Assembly (NCBI GenBank): GCA_017577565.1
Contig: PKRH01000053.1
Location: forward strand, 1 to 22,371
Direction of reading: 5' to 3'
DNA from: Thermoanaerobacterales bacterium
GTDB lineage: Bacteria > Actinomycetota > Acidimicrobiia > Acidimicrobiales > JACDCH01
Length of the DNA stretch: 22,371 bases
Shown here: piece by piece, positions 6,392-16,383 of the stretch
How the letters are laid out: each line of letters starts with the position of its first letter
Position numbering within the stretch: the stretch's first letter is position 1
Notes under the pieces: generated by a model
Seen by the model: the letters and a program-made list of their open reading frames with translations, nothing else
Told to the model about the DNA's origin: nothing
The model's database searches: none
Translations under genes and position numbers: made by a program

Positions 6392-8289
6392 GCGGCCCCG
6401 CCCCCTCCCGCGACGGCCACCGCGACGGCGCGCCCGTCCCCCGGCCGCCGGTCGCCAACGCCAACACCGTGCGGCCCGGCCCCGGGCCGGCGGCCATGGC
6501 CGGCATGCCGGTCGAGCGGTCCCGCGACTTCGGCGGCTCGGCCCGCCGCCTGCTCCGCCGGCTCCGCCGGGACCGGGTCGGCCTCGCCACCGCCATCGTC
6601 CTGGCCGTGACCGGCGTGGCGCTCAACGCCGCCGGCCCCCGCATCCTCGGCCACGCGACCGACGTCGTCGTCCGCGGGCTGTCCCGTCCCGAGGGCGTCG
6701 ACTTCGGCGAGCTGCGCACGGTGCTGCTGGGGGCGCTGGCCCTGTTCGCCGCCGCGTCGGCCTTCGGCTACACGAGCTCCTACCTCGTGGCCCGCGTCGT
6801 CCAGCGGACGATGCACCGGCTCCGCTCCGACGTCGAGGCCAAGCTGCACCGGCTGCCGCTGTCCTACATCGACGAGCACGCCCGGGGCGACCTGCTCAGC
6901 CGGGTGTCGAACGACATCGACAACATCGCCCAGAGCCTGCAGCAGACCCTCTCTCAGCTGCTGACCCAGTTCCTCACCCTGGTCGCGGTGCTGTCGATGA
7001 TGGTGTCGATCTCGCCGCTGCTCGCCCTGGTGGCGCTCGTGACCGTGCCGGTGTCGCTGTGGTCGGTGCGGGCGATCGCCGCCCGCAGCCGGCGCCGGTT
7101 CCTGGCCCAGTGGACCTACACGGGTGCCCTCAACGCCCAGGTCGAGGAGGCCTTCACCGGCCACTCGATCGTCAAGGCGTTCGGTCGCCAGCGCGAGGTC
7201 GAGGAGCGCTTCCGGCGCACCAACGACGAGCTCTACGAGGCCAGCTTCTTCGCCCAGTTCATCTCCGGCGTCATCCAGCCGGCGATGATGTTCCTGGGGA
7301 ACCTCAACTACGTGGTCGTCGCGGTGGTCGGCGGCCTGCGGGCCACCGCGGGGGCGATCAGCGTCGGCGACGTGCAGGCCTTCCTCCAGTACACGCGGCA
7401 GTTCACGATGCCGCTCACCTCGATCGCCTCGATGTTCAACGTCATGCAGTCGGGCGTGGCCTCGGCCGAGCGCGTCTTCGACCTGCTCGACGCCCCGGAG
7501 GAGCCGGCCGACGACGAGGCCGCGCCGCTCGCCGAGGTCCCCCGGGGCCGGGTGGCGTTCGAGCACGTGAGCTTCTCCTACGACCCGGCGCGGCCGCTCA
7601 TCACCGACCTGTCGCTGGTCGCCGAGCCCGGCCAGACCGTGGCCATCGTCGGGCCGACGGGCGCGGGCAAGACGACGCTCGTCAACCTGCTCATGCGGTT
7701 CTACGACCTCGACGGCGGCCGCATCACCATCGACGGGCGCGACATCGCCACGATGCGGCGCCGCGACCTGCGGGCGCTCACCGGCATGGTGCTGCAGGAC
7801 ACCTGGCTGTTCGGCGGCACCATCCGCGACAACATCGCCTACGGCCGGCCCGACGCGACCGAGGAGGAGATCCTGGCGGCGGCCCGGGCGAGCTACGTCG
7901 ACCGCTTCGTCCGGGCGCTGCCGGACGGCTACGACACGGTCGTCGACGACGAGGGCACCAGCCTGAGCGCCGGCGAGAAGCAGCTCATCACCATCGCCCG
8001 CGCCTTCCTCGCCGACCCGGTCATCCTCATCCTCGACGAGGCGACGAGCTCGGTCGACACCCGCACCGAGGTGCTGATCCAGCGGGCGATGGCCAAGCTG
8101 CGGGCCCGGCGCACCAGCTTCGTCATCGCCCACCGGCTGTCGACCATCCGCGACGCCGACGTCATCCTCGTCATGGAGGACGGGCGCATCGTCGAGCAGG
8201 GCGACCACGAGGAGCTGCTCGCCCGGGGCGGCGCCTACGCCCGGCTCTACGCCGCGCAGTTCGCGGCGGCGGCGACCGAGGTCGCCTGA
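6388..8289 (+). CDS. ABC exporter subunit 2 (TMD-NBD half-transporter, catalytic ATP site)
   Basis: 633 residues from GTG 6388, which overlaps the stop of subunit 1; a purine-rich AGGGGGCGG lies just upstream. The first 50 or so residues are a Pro/Arg-rich cytoplasmic extension. Six membrane helices follow (about 60-380), then the ATPase domain. Walker A is GPTGAGKTT (422-430, K428), Walker B LILDE has catalytic Glu551, and the switch His582 lies in IAHRLSTI. Its own signature is LSAGE (526-530) rather than LSGGQ. So the catalytic site uses this Walker A/B with subunit 1's good signature, while the altered signature completes the degenerate site. An in-frame ATG around residue 37 is a possible later start. 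Confidence 0.94.
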   Translation: MSGPAPSRDGHRDGAPVPRPPVANANTVRPGPGPAAMAGMPVERSRDFGGSARRLLRRLRRDRVGLATAIVLAVTGVALNAAGPRILGHATDVVVRGLSRPEGVDFGELRTVLLGALALFAAASAFGYTSSYLVARVVQRTMHRLRSDVEAKLHRLPLSYIDEHARGDLLSRVSNDIDNIAQSLQQTLSQLLTQFLTLVAVLSMMVSISPLLALVALVTVPVSLWSVRAIAARSRRRFLAQWTYTGALNAQVEEAFTGHSIVKAFGRQREVEERFRRTNDELYEASFFAQFISGVIQPAMMFLGNLNYVVVAVVGGLRATAGAISVGDVQAFLQYTRQFTMPLTSIASMFNVMQSGVASAERVFDLLDAPEEPADDEAAPLAEVPRGRVAFEHVSFSYDPARPLITDLSLVAEPGQTVAIVGPTGAGKTTLVNLLMRFYDLDGGRITIDGRDIATMRRRDLRALTGMVLQDTWLFGGTIRDNIAYGRPDATEEEILAAARASYVDRFVRALPDGYDTVVDDEGTSLSAGEKQLITIARAFLADPVILILDEATSSVDTRTEVLIQRAMAKLRARRTSFVIAHRLSTIRDADVILVMEDGRIVEQGDHEELLARGGAYARLYAAQFAAAATEVA

Positions 8290-8290
8290 G

Positions 8291-8296
8291 TAGCCT
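8291..8296 (+). promoter_or_regulatory. -10 element of leaderless promoter
   Basis: TAGCCT followed by 7 nt and then GTG 8304. It matches TANNNT placed to start transcription at the initiation codon. No convincing -35 is visible upstream. Confidence 0.45.
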
Positions 8297-8303
8297 CGCC
8301 CGG

Positions 8304-8744
8304 GTGCTCGACGTCGCCACCGCAGCCGCCGCCGTCGGCAGCGCGCTCGTGGCCGGGATCATGCTCGCCTTCTCGGTCAGCGTCATGCCCGGCCTGGGGC
8401 GGCGCCCGGACGACCAGGCGGCGGCAGCGATGCGGGCGATGAACGCCGCCATCCTCAACCCGCTCTTCGGGGTGGTCTTCGGCGGCACGGCGCTGGTGGC
8501 CGCGGCGCTGGCGGTGACCGCGCCGTTCACCGGCGACGAGGGGAGCGCCGCCCTCCGGGCCACCGGGTCCCTCGTCTACCTGGTCGGCGTCATCGGCGTG
8601 ACCGCCGCGGTCAACGTGCCGATGAACGAGGCGCTCGACCGGGACGACGCCACGTGGCCCGGCTACCTGCGGCGCTGGACGGCCTGGAACCACCTGCGGG
8701 CCGTGGCCGGGGTCGTGGCTGCGGCCCTCCTGGTGGCCGCCTGA
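8304..8744 (+). CDS. DUF1772-like integral membrane protein
   Basis: 146 residues from GTG 8304. There are about four hydrophobic segments (roughly 3-25, 53-74, 86-106, 131-146). NVPMNEAL (104-111) and WPGYLRRWTAWNHLR (118-132) match the N-x-x-x-N and W-x-x-W-N-H-x-R motifs of the DUF1772 (anthrone-oxygenase-like) family. In bacteria these are small membrane proteins of unproven function. A TAGCCT hexamer (8291-8296) lies 7 nt before the GTG and there is no ribosome site, so a separate leaderless transcript is likely although the ABC gene ends only 14 bp upstream. Confidence 0.8.
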   Translation: MLDVATAAAAVGSALVAGIMLAFSVSVMPGLGRRPDDQAAAAMRAMNAAILNPLFGVVFGGTALVAAALAVTAPFTGDEGSAALRATGSLVYLVGVIGVTAAVNVPMNEALDRDDATWPGYLRRWTAWNHLRAVAGVVAAALLVAA

Positions 8745-8754
8745 CCCCCGGTCG

Positions 8755-8760
8755 TACGCT
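8755..8760 (+). promoter_or_regulatory. -10 element of leaderless promoter
   Basis: TACGCT followed by 7 nt and then GTG 8768, with no ribosome site before the methyltransferase. It has the same geometry as the element before 8304. Confidence 0.5.
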
Positions 8761-8767
8761 GGCGCGC

Positions 8768-9382
8768 GTGGGCAGCGCGACCCGCTGGATCACCGACACC
8801 CGGGAGGGTCACTCGGCCTGGTACGTCGACCGGATGCGCGGCCTCGCGGCCGAGGGCGCCGACCTCGCGGGTGAGGCCCGCCTGGTCGACGCGATGGTGC
8901 CCCGCCGGGCCCGCATCCTCGACGCCGGCTGCGGCACGGGCCGGGTCGGCGGCGAGCTCCACGCCCGGGGCCACACGGTCGTCGGCGTCGACGCCGACCC
9001 GTCGCTCGTCGACGTCGCCCGCCACGACCACCCCGGCCCCCGCTGGCTGGTGGCCGACCTCGCCGACCTCGACCTGCCGGGGCAGGGCGAGCCCGAGCCC
9101 TTCGACGCCGCGGTGCTGGCCGGCAACGTCATGCTCTTCCTGGCGCCCCGCACCGAGGTCGAGGTGCTGCGACGGGTCGGGGCCCACGTCCGGCCGGACG
9201 GGTTCGTCGTCGTCGGCTTCGACGTCCGGCGGCACCTGTCGATCGACGCGTTCGACCGCTACGTCGGGCAGGCGGGCCTCGAGGTCGAGCACCGCTTCGC
9301 CACCTGGGACCTGCGCCGCTGGCACGAGGGCGCCGACTTCTCGGTCAGCGTGCTGCGCCACCCGTCCCGGCCCCGGCGCTGA
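8768..9382 (+). CDS. Class I SAM-dependent methyltransferase
   Basis: 204 residues from GTG 8768, preceded by a leaderless-type TACGCT-N7. The SAM-binding motif I is ILDAGCGTGRVG (about 50-61), followed by an acidic residue ending the second strand (VVGVDADPS, around 75-82) and a motif II-like segment (FDAAVLAGNVMLFL). These mark a Rossmann-fold methyltransferase of the small-molecule type. The substrate is unknown. The protein has no membrane segment. It ends 6 bp from the convergent dinB gene, leaving no room for a terminator. The start is supported by the homology, which begins with the cap helix WITDTREGHSAWYVDRM at the N terminus. Confidence 0.9.
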   Translation: MGSATRWITDTREGHSAWYVDRMRGLAAEGADLAGEARLVDAMVPRRARILDAGCGTGRVGGELHARGHTVVGVDADPSLVDVARHDHPGPRWLVADLADLDLPGQGEPEPFDAAVLAGNVMLFLAPRTEVEVLRRVGAHVRPDGFVVVGFDVRRHLSIDAFDRYVGQAGLEVEHRFATWDLRRWHEGADFSVSVLRHPSRPRR

Positions 9383-9388
9383 CCGCGC

Positions 9389-10585
9389 TCAGTCGGGCAG
9401 CAGCGGCAGGTCGACCCGGGGCTCGCGCCCGAGCAGGACGGCCCGGGTGAGCGCCCGGCTGCCGAAGCGGTCGCGCACCTCGTCGACGGCCGCGTCCACG
9501 GACTCGCCCGGGGCGGCGTCGAGGGGGAGGGGCAGCTGGACCGCATCGTCGTCGCCCAGGATGCCGACGGTGACGCCGACCAGGGTCACGCCCCGTCGCC
9601 CGATCTCCGGCAGGGCGGCGCGCAGGAGGTGCCGGGCGGCGGCCAGCAGGGTGGCGGTGCGGGCGGTGGCGTGGGGCAGGGTGCGGGAGCGGGTCGCCCG
9701 GCCGAAGTCGTCGAAGCGCAGCCGCAGCGTGACCCGGCGGCCCACCCGACCGGCCGCCCGCAGGCGGCGGGCCACCCGGTCGACGAGCCCGACGAGGACG
9801 GCGTCGAGCGCCTCGACCGTGCGGGGCTCGTGGCCGAGGGCGTGCTGGGCGCCCACGGACCGGCGACCCCGCGGCGGCACGACGGGCCGGGGGTCGCGGT
9901 TGTGGGCCAGCGCGTGGACCCGGCGCCCGGCGGCGGGGCCGAGCATGGCCACCAGCGCGGCCTCGGGCAGCCGGGCGACCTCGCCGACCCACCGGATCCC
10001 CCGGGCGTGGAGCTTCGCCGTGGTCCTGGGCCCCACGCCCCACAGGCGCCACACCGGCAGCCGGTGGAGCAGGTCGAGCTCGCCGCCGGGCGGGACGACG
10101 AGCAGCCCGTCCGGCTTGGCCAGGCCGCTCGCCACCTTGGCCAGGAACTTGGTCGTGGCGGCGCCGACGGTGATGGGCAGGCCGACCTCGGCCCGCACCG
10201 CGGCCCGCAGCCGCTCGGCGACGACCGGCGGCGGGCCGACCGACCGGGCGAGCCCGCCGACGTCGAGGAAGGCCTCGTCGATCGACAGCGGCTCGACGAC
10301 CGGCGTCGTGCGCCGGAAGACGTCGAACACCGCCGCGCTGGCCTCGGCGTAGGCGGCGGGGCGGGGGGTGACGACGACCGCGTCCGGGCACAGCCGCCGG
10401 GCCTGCCGGCCGCCCATCGCCGAGCGCACGCCGCGGGCTCGGGCCTCGTAGCTGGCGGCCAGCACGACGCCGGTGCCGACGATCACCGGCCGGCCCCGCA
10501 GCTCGGGGCGGTCGCGCTGCTCGACCGACGCGTAGAACGCGTCGAGGTCGGCGTGCAGGATCGACGCCTGCTGTCGCACGAACAC
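9389..10585 (-). CDS. dinB: DNA polymerase IV, Y-family translesion polymerase
   Basis: 398 residues from GTG 10583-10585; a second GTG at 10577-10579 is equally possible, since the conserved region ILHADLDAFYASVE begins at residue 9. Catalytic acids are Asp13 and the Asp103-Glu104 pair in SIDEAF. Tyr18 is at the steric-gate position that excludes ribonucleotides. A helix-hairpin-helix region (RLWGVGPRT) and a little-finger domain follow. Near the C terminus QLPLPL (350-355) fits a sliding-clamp binding motif. It carries out error-prone bypass of DNA lesions. A LexA-box palindrome covers the start codon, so SOS induction is expected. The gene is convergent with the methyltransferase. Confidence 0.95.
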   Translation of the reverse strand: MFVRQQASILHADLDAFYASVEQRDRPELRGRPVIVGTGVVLAASYEARARGVRSAMGGRQARRLCPDAVVVTPRPAAYAEASAAVFDVFRRTTPVVEPLSIDEAFLDVGGLARSVGPPPVVAERLRAAVRAEVGLPITVGAATTKFLAKVASGLAKPDGLLVVPPGGELDLLHRLPVWRLWGVGPRTTAKLHARGIRWVGEVARLPEAALVAMLGPAAGRRVHALAHNRDPRPVVPPRGRRSVGAQHALGHEPRTVEALDAVLVGLVDRVARRLRAAGRVGRRVTLRLRFDDFGRATRSRTLPHATARTATLLAAARHLLRAALPEIGRRGVTLVGVTVGILGDDDAVQLPLPLDAAPGESVDAAVDEVRDRFGSRALTRAVLLGREPRVDLPLLPD

Positions 10586-10592
10586 ATGTTCG
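10579..10592. promoter_or_regulatory. LexA (SOS) box over the dinB start
   Basis: CGAACACATGTTCG has perfect arms CGAAC/GTTCG around ACAT and matches the actinobacterial/Gram-positive SOS-box core GAAC-N4-GTTC. It overlaps both candidate GTG starts of dinB (10585 and 10579). LexA bound here would block initiation at a promoter starting very close to the gene. Confidence 0.75.
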
Positions 10593-10646
10593 CACCACCT
10601 GCCCCGACCGGCAACGGGCGGCGGCCGCGGCCGGTGGCGGCGGCCC

Positions 10647-11912
10647 CTACCGGAACGCGTAGCGCACGGGCAGGTGCTTGACGCCCGACACGAAGTGCGA
10701 CTGCGACCACTCCGGGTCGCCGTCCAGCTCGATGTGGGCCAGCTGCTGGCTCAGCCGCAGCAGCATCGTGCGCAGCTCCCGCCGGGCGAACTGCGAGCCG
10801 AGGCAGAAGTGGGCGCCGCCGCCGAAGGCGACGAGCTTGTCGGCGTCGTCCCGCCGCACGTCGAAGGTCATGGCGTCGCGGAACACCCGCTCGTCGCGGT
10901 TGGCCGACGGGTACGACAGCAGCACCCGGCCGCCCTCGGGGACGGTCACCCCGGCGACGGTCGCCTCCCGGGTGGCGTAGCGCATGAAGTGGCGCACCGG
11001 CGAGGTCCAGCGGACGCACTCGTCGGCCGCGTTGACGACCAGCTCGGGGTCGTCGCGCAGCGCGGCCAGCTGCTCGGGGTCGCGCAGCATGGCCTCCATG
11101 CCGCCGGACAGCGCGTACGAGGTCGTGTCGTGCCCCGCCGTGGCGACGATGACGTAGTACCAGAAGCGGTGCAGGTCGTCCATGGGCCGGCCGTCGACCT
11201 CGCCGGTGGCGATGACCGTCGCCAGGTCGTCGCGCGGGCAGGCCCGGCGGTCGGCGGTCACCTCGTTGAAGTACTGGGCGAAGCGCATGGCCGCGTCGAG
11301 CAGCCGGGTGCCGGGGTCGGGCGCGTCGCCCTGGAACTCGGGGTCGGCGGCGCCGAAGATGCCCTGGGTCAGGTCGAGCATGAGGGGCTCGTCCTCCTCG
11401 GGCACGCCGTAGATGTCCATGATCACCCGCAGCGTGTAGGGCTGGGCGATGTCGCGGGCGAAGTCGCAGCGGCCGCCCAGCGACCGCATGCGCTCGACGA
11501 AGAGGTCGGCGATCTCGTCGATGCGGGGCTGGCGCCGCCGGACGGCCGCCGGCTTGAACCAGTCGCTCGTCACCTTGCGGTGCTTGCGGTGGTCGTCGCC
11601 GTCGAGGTGGACGAGCGACGCCGGCAGCGGCATCCCGGAGGACACCATGCGCTCGACGTCCTCGTCGGGGCCGAGCACCGCCCGGGGCGTGTTGTGCCAG
11701 AGGTCGTTGTCCCGCGACACGGCCAGGACGTCCTCGTGCCGGAGCAGCACCCAGAACGGGCTGAAGCCGGGCAGGTCGTCGACGAGCAGCGCCGCCGTCT
11801 CCCGCCGGAGCTCCGCCACCCGGCGGTGCCAGGCGTCCATGTCCGCGAAGAGCGCCGGATCGCAGAACAGCGCGCCGGCGGCTGCGGTGTCGGCAGCGTC
11901 GGTCGTGGTCAT
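10647..11912 (-). CDS. Cytochrome P450, CYP125/CYP142/CYP124-like
   Basis: 421 residues from ATG 11910-11912, with GGGAGGGGG upstream at good spacing; a further upstream ATG lacks such a site. Hallmarks are AGHDTT (259-264), ExxR at E298-R301 and the heme loop FGGGAHFCLG with Cys370. The C terminus SHFVSGVKHLPVR resembles the SNFVxGxKxLPV ending of CYP124/CYP125/CYP142, which hydroxylate terminal methyls of sterol side chains and branched lipids. The substrate class is therefore an inference. It has no ferredoxin gene beside it. On the minus strand TACCGT (11966-11961) could be its -10. It stands alone between dinB and cydC and shares their strand. Confidence 0.93.
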   Translation of the reverse strand: MTTTDAADTAAAGALFCDPALFADMDAWHRRVAELRRETAALLVDDLPGFSPFWVLLRHEDVLAVSRDNDLWHNTPRAVLGPDEDVERMVSSGMPLPASLVHLDGDDHRKHRKVTSDWFKPAAVRRRQPRIDEIADLFVERMRSLGGRCDFARDIAQPYTLRVIMDIYGVPEEDEPLMLDLTQGIFGAADPEFQGDAPDPGTRLLDAAMRFAQYFNEVTADRRACPRDDLATVIATGEVDGRPMDDLHRFWYYVIVATAGHDTTSYALSGGMEAMLRDPEQLAALRDDPELVVNAADECVRWTSPVRHFMRYATREATVAGVTVPEGGRVLLSYPSANRDERVFRDAMTFDVRRDDADKLVAFGGGAHFCLGSQFARRELRTMLLRLSQQLAHIELDGDPEWSQSHFVSGVKHLPVRYAFR

Positions 11913-11978
11913 CCGGGGCCCCCTCCCTGTCCGCGGCACACCCCCCGGCGCCGCGCCGCCACGGTAGCGCCGCCCGGC

Positions 11979-13654
<1,676 letters not shown>

Positions 13655-13658
<4 letters not shown>

Positions 13659-15313
13659 GCCGCCACCTCCGCGGCCGCGAGCGGCACCTCGACGACCCGG
13701 TCGGCGGCGGCGATGGCCGCGGGCCGATGGCTGACCATGACGACCGCGGCGTGCTCGGCCGCCGCCCGGACCGCGGCGAGGACGTCGGCCTCGGTGGCCT
13801 CGTCGAGCCCGGCGGTCGGCTCGTCGAGCAGCAGCAGCGACGGGCGGCGCAGCAGGGCCCGGGCGAGCGCCACCCGGCGCCGCTCGCCGGCGGACAGGCC
13901 GGCGCCGGCCTCGCCGACCGGCTGGCCGGCCCGGTCGGGGTCGAACCCGGCGGCCCGGAGCGCGGCGGCGACCCGCCCGGGCGGGGCCGCCGGGTCGCTC
14001 AGCCGCACGTTGTCGGCCACGGTGCCGGGGAACAGGTAGGGCGACTGGTCGACCCAGCCGATCGTCCGCCGCCAGGCGGCGCCGTCCACCTCGGCGAGGT
14101 CGACGGTGCCCTCGGCCGACGACAGCAGCACCCGCCCGCCGTCGGGGGCGGTGAGCCCGAGCAGGACCCGCAGCAGGGTCGACTTGCCGGAGCCGCTCGG
14201 CCCGGTCAGCACGACGACCTCGCCGGCCCGCACCCGGAACGACACGCCGTCGGGGGCCGGCGCCGGCCGGCCCGGGTGGGTGACGCGCACGTCCTCGACC
14301 CAGATCTCCGCGCCGGCCCGCAGCGAGGGCGGCGGCGCCTGGCCCCGGCGCTCGGGGACCGGCCGCTCCAGCACGGCGAAGGCGGCCTCGGCGGCGGCCA
14401 GCCCCTCGGCGCTGGCGTGGTGGGCGGCGCCCACCCGGCGCAGCGGGAGGTAGGCCTCGGGCGCGAGGACGATGACCAGCAGGCCGGTCTCGAGGTCGAG
14501 GCGCCCCTCGACCAGGCGCAGGCCGACGCCGACGGCCACGAGCGCCACCGACAGCGTGGCCAGGAGCTCGAGCACGAGCGAGGACAGGAAGGCGATGCGC
14601 AGCGTGCCCATCGTCGTGCGCCGGTAGCGGTCGGTGCTGCGCCGGATGGCGTCGGCCTGGGCGGTGGCCCGCCCGAACGCCTTCAGCGTGGGCAGGCCGG
14701 TGACGACGTCGAGGAAGTGGTGGGACAGCCGCGCCAGCGCCCGCCAGCGGCGGCGGTTGGCGGCCTCCGTGGCCAGGCCGACGAGCACCATGAACACCGG
14801 GATGAGCGGCAGCGTCGCCGCCACGGTGACGGTGGCCGTGAGGTCGGCGGCGAGCAGCCGGCCCAGCACGGCGACGGGCACGACGACGGCCAGCACGAGC
14901 TGGGGCAGGTAGCGGCTGAACCAGCCGTCGAGCGCGTCGAGGCCCCGCGACGCCAGCGTCGCCACCTCGGCCCGCCCCGGGCCGCCGGCACCCCGGGGCA
15001 CCAGCTCGGCGGCCCGGGCCACCAGCCGGTGGCGCAGCTGCGACTTCACCCGGGCCGACGCCCGGTGGGCCGCGGCCTCCTCGGCCCAGGCGACGGCGGC
15101 CCGGGCCGCGACCACGAGGGCCAGCCAGCCCAGCACCCGGCCGAGCTCGGCGGTCGGCCCGCCGGCCTCGACGACGCCGGCGATGCCCCGGGCGAGCAGG
15201 CCGGCCTGGGCGATGACGAGCCCGGCGGTCGCGACCCCCAGCGCCACCACCACCGCCAGGTGGGCCGCGGTGGCCCGGGCGTGGCGCAGCAGCCGGGGGT
15301 CGAGCGGCTTCAC
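13655..15313 (-). CDS. cydD: Heterodimeric thiol ABC exporter subunit CydD
   Basis: 552 residues from GTG 15311-15313, which overlaps the cydB stop (GTGA); its own stop overlaps cydC. The start KPLDPRLLRHAR and the segment LPQLVLAVVVPVAVL fit CydD. The ATPase domain shows Walker A GPSGSGKST (K377), signature LSAGERRRVALARALL, Walker B LLLLDEP and switch VSHRPAAI. It pairs with CydC in the membrane to control periplasmic redox poise for bd oxidase maturation. Order A-B-D-C on one strand with 4-nt overlaps shows a single co-translated operon, the usual actinobacterial arrangement. Confidence 0.93.
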
Positions 15314-16371
15314 GACCGGGCCGCCGCCGGGCGGGTCGGCCGGTGGGGCTCGGGGGCCGGCTCGTCGTCGGGGATGTTGGCGACGCCGATGCGCCGGCGG
15401 AACACGTGGTACGACCAGCCCTGGTAGAGCAGCACGATCGGCGTGAACAGCACCGCCACCCAGGTCATGATCGTCAGCGTGTAGTCGGTCGCCGCCGCGT
15501 TGGTCGTGGTCAGCGACCAGGCCGGGTCGAGCGAGCTCGGCAGCACCTCGGGGAACAGCGACACGAACAGCGCGGCCACGGCGAGGGCGATGGTGGCGGC
15601 GGTGCCGGCGAAGGCCCAGCCGTCACGCCCCCGGTGGGCGGCGACCAGGGCGCCGACCAGGGCGAGCGCCGCGACCACGGCCAGGACGGCGTACCACTCG
15701 AGCAGCCGGGCGCCGTCCCGCTCGACGTAGGTCCACCCGAGGAAGGCCACGGCCAGCAGCGCCGCGATCGGCCCGACCCGGAGCGCCACCTGGTTGGCCC
15801 GCCGGCGGACGTCGCCGGTGGTCTTCAGCGCCAGGAACAGCGCCCCGTGGGTGACGAAGAGGGTGGCGAGGACGAGGCCGGCCAGCAGGGCGTAGGGGTT
15901 GAGCAGCTCGAGGAAGGTGCCGGCGTACTCCTTGTCCGGCCCGACGGCGACGCCCCGCACGATGTTGCCGAAGGCGACGCCCCACAGCACGGCGGGGACG
16001 AGGGAGCCGTGGAAGATGGCCGCGTCCCACCGGGCCCTCCAGCGCTCGCCGCTGCCCTTCGAGCGGTACTCGAAGGCGACGTTGCGGAAGATGAGCGCCA
16101 CCAGGATGAGGAACAGGGGCAGGTAGAAGCCGCTGAAGAGGGTGGCGTACCACTCGGGGAAGGCGGCGAAGGTGGCGCCGCCGGCCACGAGGACCCACAC
16201 CTCGTTGCCGTCCCACACCGGGCCGATCGTGTTGATGAGGACCCGGCGCTCCTTGTCGGTGCGCCCGAGGACCGGCAGGAGGATGCCGACGCCGAAGTCG
16301 AACCCCTCGAGCACGAAGTACCCGACCCACAGGACGGCGATGAGGATGAACCAGAGTGTGGTCAGCTCCAT
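15310..16371 (-). CDS. cydB: Cytochrome bd ubiquinol/menaquinol oxidase subunit II
   Basis: 353 residues from ATG 16369-16371 with GAGAGG upstream. The N terminus LWVGYFVLEGFDFGVGILLP and the motif GPVWDGNEVW are diagnostic of CydB. About nine membrane helices are expected. CydB supports the heme-bearing subunit I in a quinol oxidase that reduces O2 to water with high affinity and without proton pumping. It is 12 bp downstream of cydA and overlaps cydD. The actinobacterial quinol is expected to be menaquinol. Confidence 0.97.
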   Translation of the reverse strand: MELTTLWFILIAVLWVGYFVLEGFDFGVGILLPVLGRTDKERRVLINTIGPVWDGNEVWVLVAGGATFAAFPEWYATLFSGFYLPLFLILVALIFRNVAFEYRSKGSGERWRARWDAAIFHGSLVPAVLWGVAFGNIVRGVAVGPDKEYAGTFLELLNPYALLAGLVLATLFVTHGALFLALKTTGDVRRRANQVALRVGPIAALLAVAFLGWTYVERDGARLLEWYAVLAVVAALALVGALVAAHRGRDGWAFAGTAATIALAVAALFVSLFPEVLPSSLDPAWSLTTTNAAATDYTLTIMTWVAVLFTPIVLLYQGWSYHVFRRRIGVANIPDDEPAPEPHRPTRPAAARS

Positions 16372-16383
16372 GGCGTTGCCCTC

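Noticed and set aside
10596..10630. ACCGGC/GCCGGT inverted repeat between the second P450 and dinB
   Set aside because: Only 6-bp arms with a long GC-rich loop; chance pairing is likely and termination is not convincing.
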